Shown here: positions 53,910 through 63,463 of the stretch, piece after piece | Layout: every line of letters starts with the position of its first letter | How positions within the stretch are numbered: the first letter of the stretch is position 1 | Source of the DNA: Bradyrhizobium sp. C9 | GTDB taxonomy: Bacteria > Pseudomonadota > Alphaproteobacteria > Rhizobiales > Xanthobacteraceae | Assembly (NCBI RefSeq): GCF_002532045.1 | Contig: NZ_NWTG01000023.1 | Coordinates: 56,577-120,576 of the forward strand | Direction: 5' to 3' | Length of the DNA: 64,000 nt | Translations under genes and position numbers: made by a program | The notes under the pieces: generated by a model | What the model was told of the DNA's origin: nothing | The model's input: only the letters and a program-made list of their open reading frames with translations | Database searches by the model: none

Positions 53910-54260
53910 ATGGCTGACAAGGTGACCGCGACGCCGGCCGCGCTGGAGCTGATTGCCGAGATCGTCGCCGACCATGGGCCGGTGCTGTTTCACCAGTCGG
54001 GCGGCTGCTGCGACGGTTCGTCGCCGATGTGCTATCCGCAAGGTGACTTCCTGATCGGCGATCATGACGTCAAGCTCGGCGAGATCGGCGGGGCGCCGTT
54101 CTATATCAGCGGCTCGCAATATGACGTCTGGAAGCACACCGATCTGATCATCGATGTCGTCCCCGGCCGCGGCGGCATGTTCTCGCTCGACAATGGCCGC
54201 GAACGCCGGTTCCTGACCCGGTCCGAGATCTGCGCGCTGCCGCCGCGCGACCCGGACTAG
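53910..54260 (+). CDS. DUF779 family protein
   Basis: A 116-residue protein with ALELIAEIVADHGPVLFHQSGGCCDGSSPMC and DFLIGDHDVKLGEI, the DUF779 signature including a CC-x6-C group (three Cys). This family is regularly found next to AcoD-type aldehyde dehydrogenases, as here, and may help assemble or protect the enzyme. Exact role unknown. GGAGG precedes the ATG. Confidence 0.85.
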   Translation: MADKVTATPAALELIAEIVADHGPVLFHQSGGCCDGSSPMCYPQGDFLIGDHDVKLGEIGGAPFYISGSQYDVWKHTDLIIDVVPGRGGMFSLDNGRERRFLTRSEICALPPRDPD

Positions 54261-54360
54261 GGCGGTCCGGGGTCGATCTGGAACTGGAGGCCATTGTCGC
54301 TATACTGCGCTGATCCAGGGCGAGTCCAAGCTCGGCAACGGATCCGGTGCAAAGCGAACA

Positions 54361-55857
54361 ATGTCTCCTACACCTCCCATCGAAACCCCACCGCCGATCA
54401 CGACCGAAGCGTTCGTCGAGGCTAGCGCGGCCGTTGCCCGTCTCGAGGAGATCTACGAGCGCAACACCGGGTTCCTGCGCAGTCGCTTCGAGGCCTATGT
54501 CAACGGCGCCGTGATCACGACGCGAGTGCGCGCATGTTACCCGTTCGTCCGCATCACGACCTCGTCGCACGCCCGGCTCGATTCCCGTCTCGCCTACGGC
54601 TTTGTCGCGGGACCCGGCGTCCACGAGACCAGCATCACCCGGCCGGACATTTTCCGGACCTATCTGACCGAGCAAATCGGGCTCCTGGTCAAGAACCATG
54701 GCGTGGCGGTCGAGATCGGCGAGTCCAACGAGCCGATTCCGATCCATTTCGCCTACCGGCGCGACATCAATATCGAGGCGGCGCTGACCATCGCCGACAG
54801 CTCGGCGTTCACGAGGTCGCTGCGCGACGTGTTCGATACGCCTGATCTAGCGGCGATGGACGATGCGATCGCCGACGGCACGTTTGAACTCTCGCCGGGC
54901 ACGCCCGAGCCGCTCGCCTTGTTCCGCGCCGCGCGAGTCGATTACTCGCTGCGTCGGCTCTATCACTACACCGGCACCGATCCCGAGCATTTCCAGAATT
55001 TCGTGATCTTCACCAACTACCAGTTCTATGTCGACGCCTTCGCGCAATCGAGCCTGCAGCGTCTCGCTGCGGGCGAGGCGGGCCTCGAGGCGTTCGTCGC
55101 GCCCGGCAATGTGATCACGCGCAGCGCGCTGGCGGGCGGCGGCACCATCGGGACCGCATCGGACCGCGTGCCGCAGATGCCGGCGTTTCATCTCGTCGAG
55201 CCCGGCTATCGCGGCATCACCCTGATCAATATCGGGATCGGTCCATCGAACGCGCGCAACATCACCGATCACGTCGCGGTGCTGCGGCCGCATGCCTGGC
55301 TGATGATCGGGCATTGCGCCGGCTTGCGCAACACGCAGCGGCTCGGCGACTACGTGCTGGCCCATGGCTATGTCCGCGAGGATCACGTGCTCGATCACGA
55401 GCTGCCGCTGTGGGTGCCGATCCCCGCGCTGGCCGAGATGCAGGTCGCGCTGGAGGAGGCGGTCGGCGAGGTGACCGGGCTCACCGGCTTCGAGCTCAAG
55501 CGCCTGATGCGCACCGGCACGGTCGCGAGCGTCGACAACCGCAATTGGGAGATCAGCGGGCCGCAGGTGATCCGGCGGATGTCGCAATCGCGCTCCATCG
55601 CGCTCGACATGGAATCGGCGACGATCGCCGCCAACGGCTATCGCTTCCGCGTGCCTTACGGCACGCTGCTGTGCGTCTCCGACAAGCCGCTGCATGGCGA
55701 GATCAAGCTGGCGGGCATGGCGAGCGAGTTCTATCGCCAGCGCGTCGGCCAGCACCTCCAGATCGGGCTGAAAGCGCTGGAACGGCTCAAGCAGCAGGAA
55801 TCCGAGCGCCTGCATTCGCGCAAGCTGCGCAGCTTCGCCGAGGTCGCGTTTCAGTAA
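54361..55857 (+). CDS. amn: AMP nucleosidase
   Basis: Hydrolyses AMP to adenine and ribose 5-phosphate. The 498-residue protein has an N-terminal Amn-specific domain with YPFVRITTSSHARLDSRLAYG. The C-terminal nucleoside-phosphorylase-like domain has INIGIGPSNARNITDHVAVLRP, MIGHCAGLRNTQRLGDYVLAHGY, ALDMESATIAANG and LCVSDKPLHGEIK. Length and motifs match E. coli Amn. It stands alone. Confidence 0.95.
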   Translation: MSPTPPIETPPPITTEAFVEASAAVARLEEIYERNTGFLRSRFEAYVNGAVITTRVRACYPFVRITTSSHARLDSRLAYGFVAGPGVHETSITRPDIFRTYLTEQIGLLVKNHGVAVEIGESNEPIPIHFAYRRDINIEAALTIADSSAFTRSLRDVFDTPDLAAMDDAIADGTFELSPGTPEPLALFRAARVDYSLRRLYHYTGTDPEHFQNFVIFTNYQFYVDAFAQSSLQRLAAGEAGLEAFVAPGNVITRSALAGGGTIGTASDRVPQMPAFHLVEPGYRGITLINIGIGPSNARNITDHVAVLRPHAWLMIGHCAGLRNTQRLGDYVLAHGYVREDHVLDHELPLWVPIPALAEMQVALEEAVGEVTGLTGFELKRLMRTGTVASVDNRNWEISGPQVIRRMSQSRSIALDMESATIAANGYRFRVPYGTLLCVSDKPLHGEIKLAGMASEFYRQRVGQHLQIGLKALERLKQQESERLHSRKLRSFAEVAFQ

Positions 55858-55879
55858 CGCCGCGCCGGACGCGCGGCGA

Positions 55880-56509
55880 TCACGCCGCGACGCTCTTCCA
55901 CAATTGCATCTCGGTGCCGATCGCGGCCTTGACCTGCGGCCGCGCCTGGATGCGTCCGAGATAGGCGGCCAGCGGCGGCCATTGCGCCACATCGACGCCG
56001 GCGGAGCGAAGCAACAAGAGAGCCCAGGCGAGATGCGCGTCCGCTACCGTGAAGCGGTTGCCGACCAGAAATTCGCGGTCGGCAAGATGCGCTGATGGCA
56101 CCGACAAGGTCTGTCCGATCCTGGCACGCGGCTTGGCGAGCGATGCATCGTCCTTGTACCAGAAGGTCGGAAACAAAAATCCCTTGTGGATCTCGGTGCC
56201 GATGAAGCTCAGCCATTCCTGCAACCGGTAGCGGTCCGGATGGCCGGCCGGCGGCGCGAGGCCGAGTTCCGGCTTGAGGTCCGCGATGTATTGCAGCACC
56301 GCCGCGCTCTCCGTCAGCCGCTCGCCGTTCTCAAGCACCAGCACCGGCACCGCGCCCTTCGGCGCGACGGCGCGGAAGTCGCCGTCGTTCTCCAGCACCT
56401 TCTTGGTCCAGAGATGGACCATGCGGTAGCGCGCGTCGATGCCGGCCTCCATCAGCGCGATCCGGCTGGCGAGCGAGCAGGCCATCGGCCAGAAATAGAG
56501 TTCGAGCAT
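55880..56509 (-). CDS. Glutathione S-transferase family protein
   Basis: A 209-residue GST. The N-terminal thioredoxin fold carries LYFWPMACSLASRIALMEAG (catalytic Ser/Cys region) and the glutathione-binding GAVPVLVLENGERLTESAAVLQYI. The C-terminal helical domain includes FTVADAHLAWAL. Nine bases separate it from the upstream isochorismatase-like gene, so the two form an operon. Confidence 0.9.
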   Translation of the reverse strand: MLELYFWPMACSLASRIALMEAGIDARYRMVHLWTKKVLENDGDFRAVAPKGAVPVLVLENGERLTESAAVLQYIADLKPELGLAPPAGHPDRYRLQEWLSFIGTEIHKGFLFPTFWYKDDASLAKPRARIGQTLSVPSAHLADREFLVGNRFTVADAHLAWALLLLRSAGVDVAQWPPLAAYLGRIQARPQVKAAIGTEMQLWKSVAA

Positions 56510-56518
56510 GGCGATGTC

Positions 56519-57112
56519 TCAGGCGAGGGCGTTGCCGCGGGCGATGATCGCGAAGCGGTCGGACAGTTCGGCGAGCGCGACGTCGTGAATGAGTTTTGCG
56601 GCAATCGTGCCGCCGACACCGTCGGGCAGGTCGCGGGTCGCGCAGCTCTCGGCATCGATGGTGGTGCGGAAGCCGAGATCGAGCGCGGCGCGGGCGGTCG
56701 AACTCACGCACATATGCGTCATGAAGCCGGCGAGCACGAGTTCCTTGCGGCCGGTCGCGGCAAGCTGCGCGTTGAGGTCGGTGCCGGCGAATGCGTTCGG
56801 CAATTGCTTTTCGATCACGATCTCGCCCGGCCGCGGCTTGAGCGGCGCGACGATCGCGCCCCGCTCCGCGCTGCGATCGAACAGGCTTCCCGGCGCGCCC
56901 TTGTGCGCGATGTGGATGATCGCAGCGCCGCTTTCGCGCGCGCGGGCGAGCAATGCGGTGGCGCGCGCAATCGCGGGGCTGGCGTCGGGCAGGGCCAGGG
57001 GACCGGCGAGATATTCGTTCTGGATATCGATCAGCACCAGGCAGCTGTCGCCGAGGCGGGGCGGGGTGAGGTCGATGCCGGCAAGCTGCATCAAGGTTTT
57101 GGCTGCGGTCAT
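56519..57112 (-). CDS. Isochorismatase-like cysteine hydrolase
   Basis: A 197-residue hydrolase of the isochorismatase superfamily. CLVLIDIQNEYLAGPL (catalytic Asp), the Lys of IVIEKQLPNAFAGTDL and VLAGFMTHMCVSSTARAALDLGF (catalytic Cys) are present in order. It is divergent from a LysR gene and followed by a GST; the three likely form one regulon. Substrate unknown. Confidence 0.9.
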   Translation of the reverse strand: MTAAKTLMQLAGIDLTPPRLGDSCLVLIDIQNEYLAGPLALPDASPAIARATALLARARESGAAIIHIAHKGAPGSLFDRSAERGAIVAPLKPRPGEIVIEKQLPNAFAGTDLNAQLAATGRKELVLAGFMTHMCVSSTARAALDLGFRTTIDAESCATRDLPDGVGGTIAAKLIHDVALAELSDRFAIIARGNALA

Positions 57113-57161
57113 GGTGAGAACTCCGGAGGATGCGTCTTGCGAAAATATAGCCGCGGAGCGG

Positions 57162-57211
57162 CCTGCCGTTATGCAGGGATATTGCAGCCGGTGGCTGCGT
57201 TATTGCAGGCA
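57162..57211. promoter_or_regulatory. Divergent isochorismatase/LysR control region with phased repeats
   Basis: ATGCAGGG at 57171, ATTGCAGCC at about 57181 and ATTGCAGGC at about 57202 are direct repeats spaced 10 and 21 bp, i.e. on one face of the helix. CCTGC-CGTTAT-GCAGG is an inverted repeat at about 57162-57177. This is what a LysR binding region between divergent genes would look like. Confidence 0.5.
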
Positions 57212-57237
57212 AGCCGGATGCGATGTAGCCTGACGCC

Positions 57238-58077
57238 ATGAACTGGGACGACCTTCGCATCATCGCGGCCGTCAAGGACGAGGGCACCTATGCCGGCGCC
57301 AGCGCGCGGCTGCGGATCGACGAGACCACGGTCGGCCGCAGGCTGGCGCGGATCGAGCGCGCGCTCGGGCTGCGGCTGTTCGAGGCTGCCGACGGTGTCC
57401 GCAAGCCGACCCGGCAGTGCGACGTGGTGCTCGCGCATGTCCAGGCGATGGCCGCGCATGCCGAGGAGATCGGCCGGATCGGCGAAAGCCTGCCCGGCCC
57501 GGTCGGCCGGCTGCGCATCGCTTCCACCAATGCGATCGCGGAAGAAGTGCTGGCGCCGCGCACCAGCGAATTGCTGCGCGCCAATCCGGGCCTGACGCTG
57601 CAATTCCTGACCTCGAGCGACAACGTCAAGTTTTCGCGCTGGGAAGCCGATCTGGCGATCCGCCTGCGCAAGCCGGACAAGGGCGACTTTGCGATCTCGA
57701 AGCTCGCCGAAGTCAGGCTGTATTTCTTCGAGCCGGTCGCGACGACGGCGGGAGAGGCGGTGACGTGCGCCTATCCCGATGAGCTCGGCGGGATTCCGGA
57801 AATGCAGTTCCTGCGCGCGAAGCGGCTGCGTGCGCGCTGCGTGACCGATAATGTTCGGATCATCCACAGGCTGATCCAGTCGCATCAAGCGGTCGGCGTG
57901 CTGCCGGAGCATAGCTGCGTCGACCTGATGACCGACCGCCGTCTGCGCGCCACGCTGCTGCCGAAGCGGCGCGACGTCTGGCTCCTGGTGCAAAGCCACC
58001 TCAAGCGCGATGCGGCGACGCGCGTCACCATCGACTGGCTGCGCGCCTGCTTCCAGGATGCCGCGCGCAGCGGCTAA
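57238..58077 (+). CDS. LysR family transcriptional regulator
   Basis: A 279-residue LysR protein. The N-terminal winged HTH (residues 1-60: NWDDLRIIAAVKDEGTYAGA, then ETTVGRRLARIERALGLRLF) is followed by a substrate domain that is somewhat shorter than average. Divergent from the isochorismatase-GST pair and the likely regulator of it. Confidence 0.9.
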   Translation: MNWDDLRIIAAVKDEGTYAGASARLRIDETTVGRRLARIERALGLRLFEAADGVRKPTRQCDVVLAHVQAMAAHAEEIGRIGESLPGPVGRLRIASTNAIAEEVLAPRTSELLRANPGLTLQFLTSSDNVKFSRWEADLAIRLRKPDKGDFAISKLAEVRLYFFEPVATTAGEAVTCAYPDELGGIPEMQFLRAKRLRARCVTDNVRIIHRLIQSHQAVGVLPEHSCVDLMTDRRLRATLLPKRRDVWLLVQSHLKRDAATRVTIDWLRACFQDAARSG

Positions 58078-58121
58078 CTCGAAGGATTCCGGGCTCGCGC
58101 GACGCGCATCCCGGACGCGGA

Positions 58122-58733
58122 TCAGATCGCGGCCTTCAGATTGGCGAAGGCGTCCTGGACGTATTTGGTGAGCTGGCGCTTGCCGCCCTGCTCGAGCCAG
58201 GCGTCGACCGCGATGCGCAGTGCGCCGCTCGCGGCCATCGCGACGAGGCGGAGGCGGTCGCGGCGGTCCTTGCCCGGCCACAATTCGCACAGCGTCTCGT
58301 AGACGACTTGCTCCCGATGCTGATCGCTGCGGTGCTTGCGGGAGCTCAGCACGTCGCTCTCGCGGATCAGGCGCGAAATCGCAACCGTTCGCGAGGTCTG
58401 GAAGCGGGCAGCCATGTCCAGGAAGGCCTCGCGGACGACGTCGATCGGCTCGCCGGCGGCGGCATGGTCGCGGATCGATGCCCTGAGCGCGTCGTCATAG
58501 CCGGCGATGTGGGCGAGCAGGATGTCGTCCTTGCTCCTGAAATAGTAGAAGAAGGTCCTGCGCGAGATGCCGGCCGCCGCCGCGATCTCATCCAGTGTCG
58601 TCGCATCAAAGCCGTTGGCCAGAAACAGCTCCATGCCGACATCGGCGATGCGTTGCAGCGTCTCGCGGCGATTTCGCTCGCGCAGGCCTTCAGTCTTTGC
58701 AGGCGTCTGGGTTTTCGTCAGCATCTCCGGCAT
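58122..58733 (-). CDS. TetR family transcriptional regulator
   Basis: A 203-residue TetR protein with an HTH at about residues 22-70 (LQRIADVGMELFLANGFDATTLDEIAAAAGISRRTFFYYF-type pattern) and a ligand domain with LSSRKHRSDQHREQ and GALRIAVDAWLEQGGK. It is divergent from a lipoprotein gene; two TTACAC/GTGTAA palindromes lie between them. ATG 58733 is used; ATG 58724 is possible. Confidence 0.9.
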   Translation of the reverse strand: MPEMLTKTQTPAKTEGLRERNRRETLQRIADVGMELFLANGFDATTLDEIAAAAGISRRTFFYYFRSKDDILLAHIAGYDDALRASIRDHAAAGEPIDVVREAFLDMAARFQTSRTVAISRLIRESDVLSSRKHRSDQHREQVVYETLCELWPGKDRRDRLRLVAMAASGALRIAVDAWLEQGGKRQLTKYVQDAFANLKAAI

Positions 58734-58887
58734 CCGCCGCTCTTCTCATGAATTGTCGTCACGACAAAATCGCTTTGTGGCCTCAGGTTCGCGTGGCCAT
58801 CGGCATCAACGCGCGTGGCGGCGTGGTTGGTCCTGCGTCTTCCGGTCGCAGCCGGCGGTCACGCCATAAAACTGCCCAACACGATAC

Positions 58888-58920
58888 TTACACCGAGTGT
58901 AATAATTACACTTAGTGTAA
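58888..58920. promoter_or_regulatory. Tandem operators TTACAC-N3-GTGTAA (two copies)
   Basis: TTACACCGAGTGTAA (58888-58902) and TTACACTTAGTGTAA (58906-58920) have identical 6-bp arms, and their centres are 18 bp apart. They lie 16-48 bp before the lipoprotein start and 155 bp from the TetR start. Likely targets of that TetR protein. Confidence 0.75.
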
Positions 58921-58935
58921 GTCGGTGGGGCCGCA

Positions 58936-59838
58936 ATGACAACCTGCTCGCGCGTATGCCGGATCGAACCGATTCCGGCGGCAAGTGGATTCGTGAGCGG
59001 GCGGGGGGCACAGCTCAGCGGTTGGGCCGCGGCGACGCTGCTCGGCCTGATGGTCTCCGGCTGCGCGACGGCGACGCTGGATCAGGCCGGTTCGCTCCGC
59101 TCCTACGACAATATGGAGCAATCGGACGGGATGTTGACCCGTTCGAAGCTGCGGGTCAGCAAGGAAGAGGTGCTGGCGGCGAAGACGATCAGGATCGTGC
59201 CCACCGTGTTCTCCGACGGAACGTCGGTGCCCTTCACGGCTGTGCAGCGCAGGCTCGTCACCAACGCCGCCGATCGTGCGTTGTGTGCGGGCCTGAGCGA
59301 ACGCTTTTACGTGGTTGCGTCGGAGCCGGCTGACCTCACCGTTCACGCTGTCATCACCCATGTGGTGCCGACCGATCCGACGGCGGTCGGCGTCTCCAAG
59401 GGTGTGTCGGTGGCGAAGACGATTCTATTGCCCGGCGTGCCGGTGCCCGTTCCGCGCATTCCGGTGGGGCTCGGCAGCCTGTCACTTGAGGCCGAGGCGC
59501 GTGATCCAGCCGGACAGCAAAAGGCCGCGATGGTCTGGGGCCGCGCGGCCAGTGCCTTCGACAACGGGCGAATGTCGGAGGAGGGGGATGCGTACGGCCT
59601 TGCGGCATCGTTCGGCGGCGATTTCAGCCAGATGCTGGTCACCGGCGTGACGCCGTTCGGCGGTGTGCCGTCGATGCCCTCGATGCAGCGGCTGGGCTTC
59701 CTGCTCGGCGGCGCGCCGAAATATCCGGCCTGCGAGGCGTTCGGGCGCGCGCCGGGTCTCGTCGGCATGGTCGGCGACAGCGCCGGCGTGCCGCCGGATT
59801 GGACCGACAAGGGCCCGGTTGCGGCGAAGGTGGAGTGA
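58936..59838 (+). CDS. DUF3313-like lipoprotein
   Basis: A 300-residue lipoprotein: signal sequence with LMVSGC lipobox at about residues 38-43, then DQAGSLRSYDNMEQSDGMLTRS, the TIRIVPTVFSDGTS strand and a Gly/Pro-rich tail. This resembles DUF3313 (outer-membrane-associated lipoproteins of unknown function), a call of moderate strength. The ATG at 58936 has a long leader of 37 residues; a later start is possible. Confidence 0.6.
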   Translation: MTTCSRVCRIEPIPAASGFVSGRGAQLSGWAAATLLGLMVSGCATATLDQAGSLRSYDNMEQSDGMLTRSKLRVSKEEVLAAKTIRIVPTVFSDGTSVPFTAVQRRLVTNAADRALCAGLSERFYVVASEPADLTVHAVITHVVPTDPTAVGVSKGVSVAKTILLPGVPVPVPRIPVGLGSLSLEAEARDPAGQQKAAMVWGRAASAFDNGRMSEEGDAYGLAASFGGDFSQMLVTGVTPFGGVPSMPSMQRLGFLLGGAPKYPACEAFGRAPGLVGMVGDSAGVPPDWTDKGPVAAKVE

Positions 59839-60023
59839 GCCGGCCGGCACGCGTACGAATGTTCGCGTGCACACGGCTGTAACGGAGCACCGCCCTGGCA
59901 CAATTCGCGTATCCTGCTCTGCGCGGACTTGCCGCAAAACAGAAGGTGCCAGCACAGACAGATTGCGATAACGTCTGTTTGCCGTGGTCCATTCGGCCAG
60001 CCGTCAACCCGTCGGTGGTGCCA

Positions 60024-63000
60024 ATGCAGCAGATTGCGGAATGGCTCGAGAAGCTGGGGCTTGGGCAATACGCGCTGCGTTTTGCCGAGAACGGCATCGA
60101 CGTTGGTGTTCTTCCCGAATTGACGGATGAAGACTTCGACAGGCTCGGAGTCCTGCTCGGCCATCGCCGCAAGATGCTGCGTGCCATTGCCGATTTCAAT
60201 CAGGCCGAACTGATCGCCGCGCCGGTTTCATCGCACGATGCCGAGCGACGCCATCTTACCGTGATGTTTTGCGACCTGGTCGGCTCGACGGCGTTGTCGG
60301 CTCGTCTCGATCCCGAGGATATGTGGGAGGTCATTCGCGCCTATCGCGCGGCCTGTGCGCAGGTCATCGCGACTTATGATGGCGTCGTTGCCAGATTTAT
60401 CGGTGACGGGGTCCTCGCATATTTCGGCTACCCGCGGGCGCATGAAGACGATGCGGAGCGCGCAGTGCGCGCCGGCCTCGACGTCATCGCCGCGATCGGC
60501 AAGCTCGAGACCCGAGCCGACGAGGGTGTCGCGGTGCGGATCGCAATTGCGAGCGGGCTCGTCGTGGTCGGCGACCTCGTCTCCGGCGGTGCGTCGGAGG
60601 AGCAGGCGCTGGTCGGCGATGCACCGAACATTGCCGCGCGGCTGCAGAGTCTGGCGGAGCCGGGCGTGGTCGTCGTTGCGTCCTCGACACGCCGGCTGCT
60701 CGGCAATCTGTTCACGCTTCGCAACCTCGGTCGTCGCGAGGTCAAGGGTATCTCGGAGCCGATCGCAGTGTGGGCTGTTGAGGGCGAGCCGGCATCGGAA
60801 AGCCGCTTCGAGGCCGTGCGGACCGCGCGCTCGATCGGCTTCGTCGGTCGCAAGGCGGAGATCGAATTCGTGCTGTCGCGTCAGCAACTGGCGTGGCAGG
60901 GCCAGGGCCAGGCGGTGCTGATATCGGGCGAAGCGGGGATCGGCAAATCACGCATCGTCGCGATGCTCTCCGACGGCCTCGCGTCCGGGACGCACCGCCG
61001 TGTGCGGTATCAATGTTCGCCGTATCATACCAATAGCGCGCTGCATCCCTTCGTCGCCCAGCTCGAGCGTGCCGCCGGCATCCGCGTCGAAGATGTGCCG
61101 GAGCAGAAGCTGGACAAGCTCGAGGCCATGCTGGCGCTCGGGACGCAGCATGTGCCCAGCGTGACACCGCTGATCGCGGCGCTGCTGTCGATCCCGACCG
61201 GCGAGCGCTATCCGCCGCTCGGGCTGAGCCCGGCCCAGCAGCGGCGGCAGACATTCGCAGCGCTGCTCGACCAGCTCGAGGGCCTTGCCCGGCAGCAGCC
61301 GGTGCTTGTCGTCTGCGAAGACATGCATTGGGCCGATGCCACGTCGCTCGAATTGCTCGACCTCGCGGTCGACCGGATCAGGGGACTGCCGATCCTCATG
61401 CTGATGACGTTCAGGCCCGAGTTCGAACCGCCGTGGGCGGGGCTTGCCAATGTCAGCCTGCTGCGGCTGGACCGGCTCGACCGGCAGGACACCCGCGCCC
61501 TGATCGAGCAGGTGACTGTCGGCCGGTTGCTGCCCGGCGAGATGATGACACAGATCATCGAGCGGACGGATGGTGTCCCACTGTTCGTCGAGGAGCTGAC
61601 CAAGATGGTCATGGAGTCGGGGCTGCTCGTCGAGAATGCGGGACGCTACCGCCTCGACAATCCGCTGCCGCCGCTGGCGATCCCGGCGACGCTGCAGGAC
61701 TCGCTGATGGCCCGACTCGACCGCCTGGCGCCGGTCAAGGAGGTGGCGCAGATCGGCGCTGCGATCGGCCGTGAGTTCTCGTACGCACTGCTACGCAGCG
61801 TCGCCGGTCGCGATGACCTGACGCTTGCCGCGGCGCTCGCCCAGCTCGAGGAGGCGGAGTTGCTGTTGCGTCGGGGCACGCCGCCGGATGCGAACTACAG
61901 CTTCAGGCACGCATTGGTCCAGGAAGCAGCTTACGAGAGCTTGCTCAAGAGCCGCCGGCAATTGCTCCACAAGCAGATCGGCGATGTGCTGCGCGCCAAG
62001 TTTGCCGAGATCGCCGAGATCGAGCCGGAAGTCGTTGCGTATCATTTCACCGAGGCAGGGCTCGGCCAGACTGCGCTGGCGTGGTGGCGCAAGGCCGGTC
62101 AGCAGGCGCTGAAGCGCTCGGCCTATCGCGAGGCGATCGCACATCTCGGCAAGGCGGTCGCCATCGCCGATCAATTGCCCGACGAGCCGGGGCGGATGAT
62201 CGGCCGGCTGCATCTGCAAATCGCCTACGGTCGCGCGCTGCGCGGCAGTCTTGGGCACAGCGCGCCCGAGACGGTGGCCGCCTGGACGCGCGCCCGGCGG
62301 TTCGCCTCTGACATTGACGATCCAATCGAACTGGCGCCGATCCAGTCGGGCCTCTTCAACGCCTGCTTGACCCACGGCGAGCTCGCGCCGATGCGGGAGT
62401 TGGCGGAGGCGATCATGGGCGCGGCGGAACGGCATCCGGAATCGCCGGTGGCGACGATCGTCGCGGGCTGGACCAGCGGGGTGACTTGCTGGTTTGCGGG
62501 CGACTATCTGAATGCAGGCATCCATCTCGAGAAGGCGTTTGCTGCCTATGCGACCGAGCCGGATCCGGCAACGTTCAAGGCATCGACGCTCGATCTGCCG
62601 TTCGTCATCATGAGATTCCTGGCGCTCGTGCTTTGGCCGCGCGGCGAGATCGATCGAGCCCGGCAGCTCGCGGGCGCAGCGGTGAGCGTCTCCGGGGAAC
62701 AGCGTGCGCTCGCGCGCGCCAATGCGCTGGTTCACAAGGCCGTCTTCGACGGGCTGTGCGGCAGCCGGTTGCGGCAGACCGAGACGATCCTTGCCCTCGG
62801 ACTGGCGCAGGATCACACCATGCCGTTGTATGTCGCCGCCGGCACTTATCTCAATGGATTGGCGAAGTGGCGTGCCGGCGACCTGGCGGCAGGTCTCGCA
62901 GAGATGCAGCGCGGCTGGACATTGCTTCACGAGAACGACTGCTACCTCTCTGATCCCTTCTGGGGACTGCAGATCGCGGTGGCGAATGCGAAGGCGGGGC

Positions 63001-63383
63001 ATGTCGAGGCGGGGCTCGACATCATCAACGAGTTGATCGACGCAACGGAGCAGTCCGGGCAGCACTGGCTCGATGCCGAGCTGTACCGCGTGTTGGGCGA
63101 GCTGCGGTCGCGCCGCGACACCCCCGACATTTCTGGTGCCGAGGATGCTTTCCACCGCGCTCTCGAGATTGCGCGAAGGCAGCGGACGAGGACTTTCGAA
63201 CTGCGCAGCGCGCTTGGAATCGCGCGGCTGTATGCCGGCAATGGCCGGACGGATGCGGTGCCGGAGGTGCTTGCGCCGGTGCGCGCATGCTTCGATGCCG
63301 GGCAGGATCTCGCCGAGATCCGCGATGCCGACGAACTGCTCCGCCAGCTGGATCGGCCGGCGCGTCACTCCCGTGCGTCCTGA
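60024..63383 (+). CDS. SAM-class III cyclase-AAA-TPR signalling protein
   Basis: A 1119-residue cytosolic protein. Residues 1-60 are a SAM domain (MQQIAEWLEKLGLGQYALRF). Residues about 75-250 are a class III cyclase: TVMFCDLVGSTALS and IGDGVLAYFG metal sites, VGDAPNIAARLQSLAEPG. A large AAA/STAND ATPase follows (Walker A GEAGIGKSR, Walker B VVCEDMHWAD) and then TPR-like helices to the end. The ATG at 60024 begins the SAM domain. Such proteins link nucleotide cyclisation to an ATP-dependent sensor; ligand unknown. Confidence 0.9.
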   Translation: MQQIAEWLEKLGLGQYALRFAENGIDVGVLPELTDEDFDRLGVLLGHRRKMLRAIADFNQAELIAAPVSSHDAERRHLTVMFCDLVGSTALSARLDPEDMWEVIRAYRAACAQVIATYDGVVARFIGDGVLAYFGYPRAHEDDAERAVRAGLDVIAAIGKLETRADEGVAVRIAIASGLVVVGDLVSGGASEEQALVGDAPNIAARLQSLAEPGVVVVASSTRRLLGNLFTLRNLGRREVKGISEPIAVWAVEGEPASESRFEAVRTARSIGFVGRKAEIEFVLSRQQLAWQGQGQAVLISGEAGIGKSRIVAMLSDGLASGTHRRVRYQCSPYHTNSALHPFVAQLERAAGIRVEDVPEQKLDKLEAMLALGTQHVPSVTPLIAALLSIPTGERYPPLGLSPAQQRRQTFAALLDQLEGLARQQPVLVVCEDMHWADATSLELLDLAVDRIRGLPILMLMTFRPEFEPPWAGLANVSLLRLDRLDRQDTRALIEQVTVGRLLPGEMMTQIIERTDGVPLFVEELTKMVMESGLLVENAGRYRLDNPLPPLAIPATLQDSLMARLDRLAPVKEVAQIGAAIGREFSYALLRSVAGRDDLTLAAALAQLEEAELLLRRGTPPDANYSFRHALVQEAAYESLLKSRRQLLHKQIGDVLRAKFAEIAEIEPEVVAYHFTEAGLGQTALAWWRKAGQQALKRSAYREAIAHLGKAVAIADQLPDEPGRMIGRLHLQIAYGRALRGSLGHSAPETVAAWTRARRFASDIDDPIELAPIQSGLFNACLTHGELAPMRELAEAIMGAAERHPESPVATIVAGWTSGVTCWFAGDYLNAGIHLEKAFAAYATEPDPATFKASTLDLPFVIMRFLALVLWPRGEIDRARQLAGAAVSVSGEQRALARANALVHKAVFDGLCGSRLRQTETILALGLAQDHTMPLYVAAGTYLNGLAKWRAGDLAAGLAEMQRGWTLLHENDCYLSDPFWGLQIAVANAKAGHVEAGLDIINELIDATEQSGQHWLDAELYRVLGELRSRRDTPDISGAEDAFHRALEIARRQRTRTFELRSALGIARLYAGNGRTDAVPEVLAPVRACFDAGQDLAEIRDADELLRQLDRPARHSRAS

Positions 63384-63404
63384 CGGACGACGGTGGAGGC
63401 AACA

Positions 63405-63432
63405 AAAACCCCGGCATCGCTGCCGGGGTTTT
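63405..63432. terminator. Strong bidirectional terminator between the cyclase and groL
   Basis: AAAACCCCGGCA-TCGC-TGCCGGGGTTTT, a perfect 12-bp stem with A/T ends on both strands, in the gap between convergent genes. Confidence 0.9.
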
Positions 63433-63463
63433 GCATTCCGTAAATCGCCTTGCGTGGCCGGAC

